64,000 bases of DNA from Penicillium oxalicum (taxonomy: Eukaryota; Ascomycota; Eurotiomycetes; Eurotiales; Aspergillaceae). Where the stretch lies: the NCBI RefSeq assembly GCF_001723175.1, contig NC_064654.1, positions 1,116,001-1,180,000 of the forward strand, read 5' to 3'. The notes below the pieces were generated by a model. It was not told where the DNA came from and made no database searches. It saw nothing but the letters and a program-made list of their open reading frames with translations. This document shows, piece by piece, positions 47,991 to 60,276 of the stretch. Made by a program: the position numbers and the translations under genes. Within the stretch, counting starts at the first letter, position 1. Each line of letters begins with the position of its first letter.

Positions 47991-49489
47991 TTAATCCAAT
48001 TCGGTCACATCACCTCCAGACTCACGACTTTCCTGCTTGGCCTCTGCCTCAATGTCAGCAAGCTTCTTTTTGCCTTCTTCGGTGGTGCCATCAATGATTC
48101 CCTCCTCCAAGCTAAGCATGCCACCGTTGCCGAGCTGTTCGACGACCTGTTCCGCCTCCTCGACTGACATATTGCCAAGAACTTTGTTGACCTCGTCAAG
48201 AGATTCTGATGCCAATGCTTTTTGAAGCTCTGGGGAGAAAGATTCAAAGATCTTGCGAGCCTCGATCTCGGTGGGGTCCTCGCTGTTAGCAGCGGGGATG
48301 TTGATGGTGATCTTGGTGTTCGGATCGACCGCATGAAGTTGGATCTGCTCGACGCCAGCAGAGTCATTTGAAGCGGAGCTTTCTTTGTTCAGTTCGGCCG
48401 CACGAGTCTTGATCCGGTTATAGGTGTCGTTGACATCATTTGTGAAAAGAGTTCCCGCACGGTGGTCCTTGGTTGTGATACTACGGACTGTTAGTTGACC
48501 TGTCAATAGCGGCGTGACGATTGATGAACATACCGAGTGAAGAAAAGTTTGATACCGTCAGGGCCAAGGGAGCGGCAGTATTGCAAAAGCAACCCCTGGT
48601 GGACGCATTGGCGCGCATAGGCTTCCTCCCCCTTCAACTGACTGTTGAAGGCCTCGACTAGTAGACCATCGGTCTCTTTCTCTGCAACAATCTCAGGATG
48701 TTCGGCAATGAATCTCTGATAAGCCGCATAATCGTTTGGCCTCAGCTTAGCAAAGCGTTTTGCCAAGGGGCTGATTTCAATGTTTGCGGGATCATCGTCG
48801 TCGTCTTCGGCTTCGGCGGCTGAGGAGCTTCCCGCGCCAGGGTTCAAGAGCTCCACATCCGTTTTCTTTGCCGGCGTAGCAGCCTTCGGCTTCGTGTCGG
48901 CCTTGGAAACATGTGAAGAGTTGAAACCATCATGCAGCCCTTCACTAGTGATTTTGCTGCCCTCTTCCTTTTCCAGCTGAGCCAATCTCGTTGAAAGTTC
49001 CTTCTGCAAGCCCTCCACCTTGTCCTTGTGTACTTGTACGCCATCAATATAAGCCTTGTACATGTTTTCTGGCTTCGCATCCCCAAATTCCTTCTTGACC
49101 TGATCCACCAGGGAGCTCATCATCTGTGAATACTTTGGTTGTTCCTTCTCATGGGTGTGGACACCCTCTGGGGGTTGCGGAGCTTGGTCGTCGGTTGGGT
49201 TGCTGGCAAACTCCATGATCGTCTGGAAAATGAACTGTTCCGGAGGCGCTGAGGAGTCCTCGTGTTGCTTCAGAGCTTCAAGAAGCTTGTCGATGCGCGA
49301 GAGAAGGCCATCATTGATAATGCGCTCATATTTGTATGTCTTGATATCGTGGCGACGTTGTTCACGCTGTTGATGAATTTGAGCTTGCTTGGCTCGAATG
49401 AACGAGCGCTTGTCAACGTTGGGATGCACTTCCACATCCGAGTCATCGGAAAGCTCCAGTGCGTCCCACTTGCTGTAATCGAGCACCAT
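47991..49489 (-). CDS. cdc37: Hsp90 co-chaperone Cdc37
   Basis: Exons 49489-48534 and 48480-47991 (53-base intron; donor GTATGT, acceptor CCGTAG) sum to 1446 bases, 481 residues. It opens MVLDYSKWDALELSDDSDVE, the conserved N-terminus with the CK2-type serine, then a kinase-binding coiled coil. The Hsp90-binding middle domain includes FIAEHPEIVAEKETDGLLVE and QCVHQGLLLQYCRSLGPDG; FFTRITTKDH is formed across the splice. A C-terminal domain has LSLEEGIIDGTTEEG. Cdc37 loads client protein kinases on Hsp90. Confidence 0.96.
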
Positions 49490-49968
49490 CTTTCAACCTT
49501 TGGATGAAATAAATTTGGCGGGGTTGAGCTGAGAGACGCGGGGCAGCGCAGACTGTTCAAGCAGCAGATGAACGTGATTTGAATCTTTTCGTAGATAGGT
49601 TCACAACCAGTGTTCAGGTCTGCTAACTTTCAGAAGTATCGATTAAACCTCACCAAGGCGAGAAAACAAGAAGTCTGGGTTCAAGTGAACGACTACAAGT
49701 AAATAAGCTCATCGAAAGCTCTCGAATAGACTCTACAGGCGGTGATCATGTGCAGAATCGGAACTCGGCCAGCCCACGCCCGACCGACAACGCTGGGGCG
49801 TTCCCGCAACCATCTCGCATCTCCACATGCTTCGGGGAGGCTCATTTGAGAACTGCGAATCATGCTCTCTCACTGATCGTCCTTGCATTCTATCATGGCT
49901 GTTTTGATTTCGTGTCGATAATCCATCTAATCCCGTTATATTATTCACCGCCAAATTCGATCCTAGAG
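49490..49968. promoter_or_regulatory. bidirectional promoter, cdc37 and the Mdl1-type ABC gene
   Basis: About 480 bases between the two divergent starts; no particular motif recognised. The open frame upstream of 49969 is in phase with the ABC gene but lacks support as coding. Confidence 0.5.
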
Positions 49969-52465
49969 ATGCGAGGCGTGCGACCGCCGGCGTGGGCGAC
50001 CGGCGTCAGCACTCGGCCAGTCCTGCGCGCGCAGAACGTCATTCTTCGTGACATCTTGCCTCTGTCAGGTCGAAGCTGCGCCTATCATCGTGGCCAAACT
50101 CTCAACTCAAATGATCGACTATACTCGACAGCATCGGAAACATTTCGAGGACGGACCGGTCGCGTTACTCGACCAGCCGATTCGGCGCTCACCGTTCACC
50201 AGCACAGCTTGCAACGCATCGCAACAAGGTCGCCCATTATCTCTCTTCTACGGCCATTGAGTACCTCTTCGAATCTTTCTGAAGCTAAGCCGAGCGTGCC
50301 GCCTTCATCGCCTTCAAATTCCGCCCAAAGCAACACTCCCTTTGTTCCGGAAAAGACAGCCGAGGTTGCACAAGATGAAGGGTTCGAACTGTCAGAGAAA
50401 GCTGCTCAGGCGGCTCAGGTCAATTTTCGAGCGAAGCTGACCAAGGACGGAGCATCAGGCAAGAAGTCGGGCTTCAGCGAGATATGGCGGCTCCTCAAGA
50501 TTGCGCGCCCTGAGGCAAAAGCTCTCGGATTTGCGTTCTTCTTCCTGTTGATCTCTTCGTCTATCACCATGTCTATACCCTTTTCGATTGGCAAAATCAT
50601 TGATGGAGCCACCAAGAGTGAGTCAGAAGGTGGTGGTCAGCTTTTCGGCATGAGCATCCCCACGTTTTACACGGCTTTGGGTGGAATCTTGCTTCTCGGT
50701 GCCGCCGCCAATTATGGACGAATCATCATCCTTCGTATTGTTGGTGAGCGCATTGTCGCAAGATTACGCTCCAAGCTGTTCCGCCAGACGTTTGTCCAGG
50801 ATGCAGAGTTCTTCGATGCGAATCGTGTTGGTGATCTGATCTCCCGACTGAGTTCAGATACCATTATTGTTGGCAAGAGCATCACGCAAAACTTATCCGA
50901 TGGTCTTCGAGCTGGTGTCAGCGGTGTCGCTGGATTTACGTTGATGGCATATACGAGTCTGAAGCTTTCCAGTGTCTTGGCTGTTCTGCTGCCTCCCATT
51001 GGTCTTGCTGCACTCTTCTACGGACGAGCCATTCGAAATCTTAGCCGAAAGATCCAAAAGAACCTGGGAACGTTGACCAAGATTGCCGAAGAGCGCTTGG
51101 GCAATGTGAAGACAAGCCAATCGTTTGCCGGTGAAATTTTGGAGGTCAACCGTTATAATACCCAGGTTCGAAAGATCTTCGACCTGGGCAAAAAGGAATC
51201 CTTGATCAGCGCCACATTCTTCAGTTCGGTGAGTCTTCTTCCCACAAGGATCCCGCACTTTTGCTTACGGATTAATTAGACGGGGTTGATGGGGAACTTG
51301 ACCATTTTGTCTTTGCTTTACTTCGGCGGTGGTATGGTTCAGTCTGGAGCAATCAGCATTGGAGAGTTGACATCTTTCCTGATGTACACTGCCTATGCGG
51401 GCTCCAGTATGTTTGGTCTGTCCAGTTTTTATTCCGAACTCATGAAGGGTGTGGGTGCTGCGAGCCGATTGTTCGAGCTGCAGGATCGTCAACCGACAAT
51501 TCATCCAACCAAGGGTGTCAAGGTTGAATCCGCCCGCGGACCCATCCGGTTTGAGAATGTCTCCTTTAGCTATCCGACTCGACCTCGACTCGACCTGCCG
51601 TCACAATCTTCAAAGATCTGAACTTTGAAATTCCCCAGGGTACCAACGTTGCGATCGTGGGCCCTTCCGGTGGTGGTAAATCAACCATTGGCTCCATTTT
51701 GCTCCGCTTTTACAGCCCCAACAGCGGCCGCGTTCTCATCAATGGCAAGGATATCAAGGACATGAACGCCAAATCACTTCGAAGGAAGATCGGTGTGGTC
51801 GCCCAAGAGCCAGTCCTCTTCTCCGGAACTATCGCTGAAAACATTTCCTATGGTCGCCCTCGCGCCACCCGGTCAGAGATTGTGGCTGCGGCTCGCAAGG
51901 CCAACTGCCAATTCATCAGCGACTTCGTGAGTCTGCCTTGCCTCCTGATCGGTCATTCATTCATAGCTGACTCTCCCTCTAGCCTGATGGTCTCGACACT
52001 CATGTCGGAGCTCGTGGCGCGCAGTTATCCGGTGGACAGAAGCAGCGCATTGCCATCGCACGTGCTCTGATTAAGGAGCCAGATATCTTGATTCTGGACG
52101 AAGCTACCTCGGCCCTTGACGCCGAATCTGAAACTTTGGTCAACAGCGCCTTGGCTGCTCTCCTCCGCGGCAACAACACCACCATCAGCATTGCTCACCG
52201 GCTTTCCACCATCAAACGCTCCGACACGATTATTGTCCTTGCGCCAGATGGAACAGTCGCTGAGCAAGGCTCCTATGAGGAGCTGAGCTCTCGCCCTGAT
52301 GGAGCTTTCACCAAGCTGATGGAATGGCAAATGAGCGGCGGAGACCAGGTCCCTCCTCCGCGAACGATCCCTCCCGAGGAGCTCTACAAACTCGAGAATG
52401 AAATCGAGGAGCCAGAGCCGGAGGAGGAAGATGTGGACGAGGCAAAGACCCCGAGGAAAAATTAG
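49969..52465 (+). CDS. Mdl1-type mitochondrial ABC half-transporter, frame broken by an 11-bp duplication
   Basis: Exons 49969-51228, 51280-51926 and 51983-52465 (introns 51 and 56 bases). The first about 110 residues look like a mitochondrial presequence ([13 protein letters not shown], many Arg/Ser). A six-helix membrane domain follows, then a nucleotide-binding domain with Walker [10 protein letters not shown], signature [15 protein letters not shown] (over the second splice), Walker [13 protein letters not shown] and H-loop SIAHRLSTI. Exon 2 (647 bases) is two bases past a whole codon number. An exact 11-base tandem copy at 51575-51596 shifts the frame to a TGA at 51619-51621, just before Walker A; without one copy the exon is 636 bases and open. 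The product as written is truncated after the membrane domain. Mdl1 exports peptides from the matrix. Confidence 0.85.
51575..51596 (+). repeat. 11-bp tandem duplication in coding sequence
   Basis: CGACTCGACCT occurs twice head to tail (51575-51585 and 51586-51596). Reading across one copy keeps the conserved [12 protein letters not shown] context in frame; two copies shift it. Confidence 0.92.
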
Positions 52466-53226
52466 ACGATTTCCCTCTCACCGGTCAATCTGCAATTCTT
52501 TCTGAACTTCGCACCTCCGCAGAGACCGCGTCGGTCTCTTGCAATTTCCCATATCCTACAACACAACTCACCTCTGGAGCCCCCACCTGTTCGTTTACTT
52601 TTCTTTTGATATTTTATTAGGAATTTTGGATGATAGATGCGAGCGGAGCATAGAACCTCTGTATAAATAGCGAATGATATTTCATCCTACTTTGCAATGT
52701 GACTGCAGCCCCGGTACGATCCCACGTACCCAATCCAAATATCAAGGCTGCAATGGAATTGAGCGGGTTGTGTTCCCAACTGTCTCGTCAAATCTAGTTC
52801 CTGCAGCCCTGTCGAACAATGGAAGCCGAGGCAATCGAGCGGTTGCATCTCTACCAATGGCGCGCTTCCACTTCACATCCTGGGCACCTTGCGCCCATAA
52901 ATTTCCGACTGATGGAGTGACATCTTCTGCAGGCTGCGGGTGCCCGGTCAGCCGCTCGGAACTTGAAATTAAACATCCCCTGATCGCCTAGAGGACACAA
53001 ACTCTACGGTCTTCTGCAGTACACACATTCCAGCTACCCCCAGAAACTGTAGCTGCCCCTTCTTGTCAATCGACAGGTGAGCCCAGCACTGCCAACTTCT
53101 TCCAGCGTCCAATAACGTGCCTCCTTTGGTGTTTCTGAACAATGGTGAAATATCCGGAAAGAATCACTTTTACTAGAAACATTCCATCCCTGCCCCGTTA
53201 TTGCAAGCCATTGTTTTGTTCCCCGT
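52466..53226. other. intergenic
   Basis: 3' flank of the ABC gene and upstream of the phosphotransferase-like pseudogene. No coding features seen. Confidence 0.55.
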
Positions 53227-54993
53227 ATGCTGTCATATCTAATTCATCGTGCCATCGTCGCCTATCTACGATTCCCCAATCTCTCCACGAAGGTTTCTTC
53301 CGGGATACATCACGACGATGGATGTATGTTATTCGGATCCCGTCTTTCATGGGTTTTGCCTCGGTCGCTGAATGCTAGCCAGATTCAACGAAGTCGACCG
53401 GTTAAAGGAACGATACGTCGAATTTCGACCATCAGAACTCCAGCGAGTCGCCGGGGAAGTAATGCAACAAGATGAATATCCTGACATTGCCAAGCTTGCA
53501 GAGGGAGGTTTCAACAAGGTCTTTATCCTGCGCGCAAAGAACGGTCGTGAAATACTTTCGCGAATTCCCACGTCGATTGCCGGACCTCCTCATTGCACGA
53601 CCGCCAGCGAGGTTGCCACCATGGACTTTTTACGTCATGTTCTCAAACTGCCAGTGCCAAAGATTTTTGATTACTCGACGTAGTCGAATAATCCGGTCGG
53701 GGCAGGATATATTCTGATGAAGCGGGTGGAGGGGTAGAGAGTCTTTCTATGCGGTGGTTATCCCTCACTACTAACGAGGTGAAAGATATCATGACCCAAA
53801 TCGCTACTATGGAAAGAAGATTTTTGACTTTCAGTTTCCTGCTTTTAGGAGCTTATACTAAAGCAAAGATCTTGAAGGGAAACCCCAAATACCGGTCATG
53901 GAGGATTTTGTTATTGGCCCGGTTTGCACTCGACAGTTTTGGCATGGCGAACGAAGCAAGACAGAGATTGACCGGGGACCATGTGGGTTTTTCACTCTTC
54001 TCCTTTTCATTTTATGAGGTCATTTGGAGAGTAAAAGAAACGAAAAGAGATAGGCTGATTATCGTCATAGGGCTTTCGACTTTGGATTGTGTGACCTCCG
54101 CAGCTCGTCGAGAGCTGGCTATCATTCAGCGTCATGCCAAAGCTCAGCCTCGGCAGACATTCCTTCTACTCACCAACTACAAGATTCATCCCTCCGAGCC
54201 TACCTCGCTCCTGTCGCAGTTTCTTCAGTTGGCGCCTCATTTGATCCGACCGGATTCTTACTGTGCTCCCAACGCTAAGACACCCCGATCTGAGTCTGAG
54301 TAATATTGTGTTGGCTCCTGGATCATCCAAAATCATCAGTATCCTTGACTGGCAGGATGCGGCAACTCTACCACGCTTCATGCAAGCAGGGTATCCTGCA
54401 CTGTGTGAGCACGATTCCTCTCAGCCTCAGAGCTTAGAGATTCCGTCCCTTCCTGATGATTTCGATGAGATGAGTCGCGACGAACAGAGACAGGTGAAAT
54501 CTACTTTCGCTTGAAAGAAGCCAATCTTTACTACATGGCGGCGACAGCTGTGCACAACGAGGAACACATGAAAGTGTTGAAGACTCCTCATCTCGGAATG
54601 CAGCGGTATCTCCTCCGCCAGACTGGGTATCCTTGGGACGCGGACGTGATCAATCTCCGCGCTGCTCTAGTCGGCATCACGACACCATCTGTTTGGAGCA
54701 ACATTACCTCGGCATCTTGTCCGGTTGCGTTCAGCAAAGAAGAGCGAGAGGCTGCTCTTGCGGAATCGCAGGAATGGAACGAGTCTGAACAGCTCTTGTC
54801 GCGAGTTAGAGCCCATCTTGATATCGACCCGGAAGGCGGGACTGAGCCGGGGAACTTTGAAAGGGCAATAGAGGGTAACCGCCAATTCCGAATAGAAATG
54901 GTGAAGCAAGCAGAGGCGGGCCAAGAAGAAATTTGTTGGCGGAATTGGCCGTATAAGGACCAAGACGATCATAGCATGCCACCTCAGATCTAG
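53227..54993 (+). pseudogene. Aminoglycoside-phosphotransferase-like (APH/choline kinase fold) pseudogene
   Basis: Homologous protein segments lie in order but in different frames: MLSYLIHRAIVAYLRFPNLS (53227), HEGFFRDTSRRW (about 53287), then from 53372 ELQRVAGEV, IAKLAEGGFNKVF and TTASEVATMDFLRHVLKLPV. Further on are NNPVGAGYILMKRVEG, HPDLSLSNIVLAPGSSKIIS with ILDWQDAA (the catalytic and metal-binding loops), and a long C-terminal block ending at 54993. Lesions: an apparent two-base CT insertion near 53283, in-frame TAG at 53681-53683 and 53735-53737, one extra A near 54271, and a shift near 54506. A probable intron remains at about 53983-54070. The relatives are a large fungal family of uncharacterised APH-domain proteins. 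Several independent breaks make decay far likelier than sequencing error. Confidence 0.85.
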
Positions 54994-55711
54994 TCTTAGA
55001 GGGAGGGCCTTTTCATTGTGCCTTTTCTGAACTCAACATAGACCTATTGTCGTTGTGATATCACTCTCTGTAACAGAATTTTGCAATCAGAAATGACCTG
55101 TATAAAGAAGTTTCAGGGCAACTATTATACCGCTTGAAGCTGCCCTATTCGAAGAGGTACAATATGAGCCGTTATTGCCTTCATATCCAGGCAACATTAA
55201 GATAGTCTTTCAACCCATATTATGTGATATTCTACCTAATCTAAATTCCGCGTAGGTTATTGAACTTGTATATACAAAACTATTGTTACCAAACATTGTC
55301 CAGTGGCACTACTGAAAGTCCGTGATCACTGGTTGACCGCTAGCAGCATAGCCTTTCTATCATAGTATACTAGGTAAGCCCCGAAACGCGTACAGCTGAG
55401 TCGTATGTCGTGTTATATACAATATTTCTATCACTGTATGAGAGCAACATTCAGAAGCCACAATCCTGCTCAACTGAGCTAACTTAGTGTAGTATAGCGG
55501 CAACATTAAACGGAATTGGTGTATTCGGAATGGATTTTTCGGGGCTATAGTCTAAAGAATGACTGGAGCGTTGCGGCCCCTCCAGTCAGTGTGTATTTGT
55601 CAGCCTGAGTAATATGATAGCTATGTTAACAATACAATTGTACAATCTTTGATCCTACCGAGTTTTCTATGTTCCAACGATCTGTGAGAAACAACACGAG
55701 ATCATAAGAAT
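54994..55711. other. A/T-rich intergenic region
   Basis: A/T-rich and without coding features, typical of a decayed accessory segment. No transposon ends recognised. Confidence 0.5.
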
Positions 55712-56249
55712 ATGGCGATCGGTTCATGTTTTTGCCGCCAGATTCGCATCAAATTCAATGGCAATCCCTTGATGTCGGTGAGTGCACCTGATAGGATCTA
55801 TAATTAGAGGCTTTACTTTTACTAACTCATCATGAGGGACTGTGTCACTGCCATGATTGTCGTAAACTGACCGGATCCCCCTATTCATACAGTCTCGTCA
55901 TCAAAACCGCCGAACTGGAGGTCTTGGGGAATCCTAAAGAGGTTCCTAAAACAGCTGACAGCGGGAATGATATCAGGAATTACTTTTGTTCTGGCTGTGG
56001 TATGTATTAAAAGACTACAAAGAGGGATACCGTCTCTAACTGAACCTATAAGGCACGCCGCTATATGGACACAAAATCAAGTCAGATGGAACCCCTGATG
56101 AAATCACCGTCGTCAGGGCAGGAATATTTGATGACTCCGTTTTGAATCAATGCAGACCCCAGGCAGAGCTCTATACTGATAGTCGCCTAAAGTGGGTAGA
56201 GCCCATTGAAGGGGCCGAACAATTCGACGGAATGATGGCACTTTCATAG
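55712..56249 (+). CDS. GFA / CENP-V domain protein (glutathione-dependent formaldehyde-activating type)
   Basis: Three exons: 55712-55777, 55837-55999 and 56053-56249, introns 59 and 53 bases; total 426 bases, 141 residues. The start MAIGSCFCRQIRIKFNGNPL carries the first Cys-x-Cys pair. The second exon begins GLCHCHDCRKLTGSPYSYSL, the core zinc motif, and later has NYFCSGCG, spanning the second splice. The C-terminal third gives VRAGIFDD and ends GMMALS. This is the full zinc-binding pattern of the GFA family (PF04828). Most fungal members are not shown to act on formaldehyde, so the substrate is unassigned. It is intact although it sits in a decayed A/T-rich neighbourhood. Confidence 0.88.
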
Positions 56250-57254
56250 TCTTTGGATTGAACTAGACGCTCTTGAGGGATACCTTCTGTGCTATCTGGA
56301 GACAAGGGGAGAAGGGGAGGGAGAGGGTTGTAAAATAGCTGAGCAATGACATGACACCAAGATTTATCAAGGACATATCGTGGGTCATTGGAATATCCTG
56401 ATCACTTTTATACCTCTTCCAGTTCCACATAGAATGGGACAAGGAGAGTGAATGACGATGTGTTAAGGGTGCAGTAAAGCTTCGTTAATCTGGACGGAAG
56501 TCAGACAAACAAAAATCGTTTAGGCCGGCGCGGGTTTGAATCTCGCGAGAAGTGGGGTCATAGTTGAGATGTTGAATCCCGTGATGATTGGTCATCTTGA
56601 AATCTCCTAAAAGGGTAAGTCTAGTAGTTCAGGGTAGGAGATACGGCATAAAATGGTCACGTGAATAGTGGTGAAGGTACTCAGATCAGAATGACGTCAC
56701 AAACACTCGGTTGAACGTCTTGCTGTACCTGATTAGGAGGGAAGGTCTCATTAGCAATAGGAGGTGAATTCGGGCAACCAGGAGCGTTCAGGCTCACGAG
56801 GTTTCAGAGTCATCTAGGTTCATATTAACGAAGTCTTGCTGTAGTAGGGCTGGTTACACCCGCGAGGGCGCAGGCGCTACACCTAAAGGGGCAGGGAGAA
56901 TACATCAACGGGCAGGCGGTCGAGGGCGGCAGCCGAGCGGTGCAATGGGAGCGCGGATCTCGACTCTGATTATGTATTAATGCGTCAAGGATGTACACAA
57001 TTCTACATAGTGCAAACCCTTTCGGGAATTAATTTAATCTGGAAATTATCAAAAAGAATTATTGCTTCCCGACTCCGCAGTCATCAGTCACGAGGACCCG
57101 CCCGATGAGCTTCGTCCCGCGGTCTCCACGACAAGCTTCCCCCCATCTTGCACGTTCTCTAACTTGGTTCTTGCGGCTCTAGAAGACAATCACTGTGGTC
57201 CGAACATTCACATTTCGTCTATATCACGATATAGTTGCGCGCTGCTCGGTAATC
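56250..57254. other. intergenic
   Basis: No coding features. A stretch at about 56530 (GGGTTTGAATCTCGCG) resembles a tRNA T-arm but lacks a matching A box and acceptor stem, so I do not call a tRNA. Confidence 0.5.
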
Positions 57255-58679
57255 ATGGACAGAGTTCGCAGACTGTTTACAGACCATGTGTCCTACGAGC
57301 CGCTGGACGACTCGGCAGAGGTGGACGGCGGAGAAAGTGAAGTTGATCATGAGCGCGTGCGGGCACGCTTTTCACGATTAGAGTACGGTGTGTTCTTTCT
57401 GTTGGGTATTTCGATGCTATGGGCATGGTGAGTATTTTCAAGATTTCCCTTCAAAGAGAGGTGGGTGAGAATGGTCAAGCTGATCCTTCGAACTATCACA
57501 AGGAACATGTTTTTGGCCGCCGCGACCTACTTCCATGGTCGCTTTCAGTCCGATGAATGGATCGCAGCGCACTACCAGCCCTCTATTCTTACAGTTTCTA
57601 CTCTGACCAATCTCGGCACCGTCTGGGCCTTTGCTAAAATGCAAAAGCGACTTTCGTACCCGGCGCGGATCACGATCTCACTACTGATGAACTGCGCCGT
57701 TTTCACCCTTCTCGCATTCTCGACGGTGGTCCTCAAGCACATTCCAGCTCGGGCATACTTTGGTTTTTTGATGGTGATGGTGTTTGGGGCGAGCTTCGCA
57801 GCTGGCTTGAACCAGAATGGAGTGTTTGCATATGTCGCAGGATATGGTCGCGAAGAGTACACCGCCGCCATCATGAGTGGGCAAGGTGTTGCGGGTGTCC
57901 TCCCATGTGTTGCCCAGATTGTCTCTGTTCTGGCGGTTCCCCGATCCGAGAACGACGAGCAGACTGGACACCGTGTTCAGGGATCATCGTCGACATCGGC
58001 CTTTATTTACTTCTTCACCGCGACAGGCGTATCGGTGTTGACCCTTATTGCTTTCCTATACCTGCTTCGGACTCGCTCGAGTCCCAGAGAAGCTGAGACG
58101 GAGAGCGACGAGGGTGTCTCATTGGTGGGCCATGTCAAGGACAGGTCGGTCGGCTTGTGGGCCCTTTTCAAAAAACTCAAGTACCTGTCTGTGGCTGTGT
58201 TTGTATGCCTCATGGTCACCATGATGTTCTTCCCGGTCTACACTTCGAGAATCGTCTCGGTGAATGATCCAGGGCAGTCTCGCATGTTTGACTCCAGCGT
58301 TTTTATTCCCCTGGCCTTTCTCTTCTGGAATGTCGGCGATCTCGCCGGTCGAGTGCTCGTATCCTATCCAGGCCTTTCTCTCGCCCATCGTCCCAAGGTA
58401 GCTCTCACCTTAACGATCGCCCGGGTCGTCTTCGTGCCTCTGTACCTGCTTTGCAACGTCAATGGCAGTGGAGCCGCCGTGAAAAGCGACTTCTTCTACC
58501 TTGTGGTGGTGCAGCTCTTGTTTGGTGTGACCAACGGCTATCTGGCGTCGAGTTGCATGATGGGTGCCAGTGTGTGGGTGGCTGCCGATGAGCGAGAAGC
58601 CGCCGGAGGCTTTATGAGCATGATGCTTGTTGCCGGACTGGCGGCGGGTAGCTTCTTGAGCTTCCTGATGGCTAGTTGA
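57255..58679 (+). CDS. Equilibrative nucleoside transporter (ENT/SLC29, Fun26-like)
   Basis: Exons 57255-57427 and 57503-58679 (75-base intron) sum to 1350 bases, 449 residues. A hydrophilic N-terminus (MDRVRRLFTDHVSYEPLDD) precedes about 11 membrane helices. The first, FFLLGISMLWAWNMFLAAATYF, crosses the splice. Further marks are GASFAAGLNQNGVFAYVAGY and YTAAIMSGQGVAGVLPCVAQ in the first half. Near the C-terminus are SCMMGASVWVAADEREAAGGF and MLVAGLAAGSFLSF, matching ENT helices 10-11. Fungal relatives such as yeast Fun26 are vacuolar or endosomal nucleoside/nicotinamide-riboside transporters. Confidence 0.93.
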
Positions 58680-60276
58680 GCGCCCTTTATTTGACTAGAT
58701 AGGTGGGCGGTGGATGACATCTATCTGTGGAGTGGTACTATAGAGGCTATGCCTGTATATAACGAAGTGATGACCAATGGCTGGCGCAACTGATATAGAA
58801 ACCAGAATTCTACCTATCATTAGGTGTGGCACTTTCTTCTGGATTTGAAATTTCCTTTTATTGGCTAGCTCTTTGTTATTTTCATCCCACTTATTTTTTT
58901 TTTTTTGGCAGAACTGAGTTCATCCTCCAGGATGAGGTTCCAGCAGGCCAAGATGTAGAAGAGTCTGGGTGGGGAAAGGCACGGTTTGAGAAGCAAGAAG
59001 CGCGCGACACGATGGAGCGGCCCCGCCGGGCGGCGCTCCGCCACAGAAAACAAATGATTTACATGGAACAATTAACGTTTTTTCCATTTCTTTTTTGGGA
59101 ATATTTTACGTCTTCTCATCATCAGGTCAACAGCCCCCAAAAAGGCCAAGGCACGGTAGCTCCACTCAAGGCCCTGGTGAGACACACGACAGCATGAGAA
59201 GTAGCAGAGACATGGATTTATACGACAACTTCCACATTCGAGCAAGTACCGAGTACCCCACAGCTTCCTGTCCCTGCAGTTTCCCATCTTTCCCCTTGTT
59301 TTGTCCGTCTTCCCTGCAGATGCCATCCGGAGAGCTTTCCCCCTCAGGGTCTAGACCCTGGGCCGGACGAGAGTTTCTCACATTCGCATCTCTTCCTCGA
59401 CTGTCTAGACTCGCCACCATCAAGCCACTGGTGAGCTCCCCGTCTAAGAATAATCATGACTGCTCCACCCTTTGTCATGAGTCGAAACACGGTGCCATCA
59501 CCAATTTCGGATCGAGACAGAAAACATTGTGAACGTCTGCTGTATATGCATTGATACAGGAGCGTCAAACCTGGATGACCCTCCTGCTGATGGAGCCACA
59601 TTTCCACCCCCTTTGCATACCCCGTGGTGCCAATCATGATGGCCAGTGCTCGCTCACTCGCTCAGTTCTCCAGGGACGCGTGTCAAAGGGTCGAGAGGAT
59701 CTATCAGCGCTCGGTGGGTCTGGGAGATCACCGGAACCCTGAACCTTGACGCTGGACAAATCTCCCATTTCGGGAATGAATCACCGCTCGCATTTGACCG
59801 GACTGGCTTCGAACATGGTGAGTCCCGCATGGTGACCAAAGTGGCAGTGGGCATTCAGTAGTTAGCTAGTACTACTATGTGGAGATGTCATCGTCTCGCT
59901 CGAGTGCAGATGAGATCTCATCTTTTCTGTCTTTGAACCTCCTGTCTCATCCTCTCACGACTCTGGTCATTCCGTTCTCCAATGCCTTCTATGCGAGGTC
60001 AACACACTCATTGTTCAAAGTGGTGATTGCTCCTTGACTCCTTCTGTCGCTCGCTCACATTCTCTTTTTTGAATCAAAATCATCTCTGCAATCAACCAAT
60101 GCCATAGTCCCTTTTTCTTGGGTACTTCTCGTTCGCTCTGTTTTTGATCGTTCTGCAAAGGACCAATTGAATCATCCTCTCTCAGCCTGATTATATCTCC
60201 TCATTCTCATCAACATCCATTACACTCCCAACCACGCTGAAGACATCACACTCGCTCCGCACCTCCACATCCCCAC
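58680..60276. other. intergenic
   Basis: 3' flank of the ENT gene and a long T/C-rich 5' flank of the mannosidase gene. Short frames here show no protein features. Confidence 0.5.

Noticed and set aside
56525..56560. tRNA-like T-arm sequence
   Set aside because: No matching acceptor stem or A box could be found around it.
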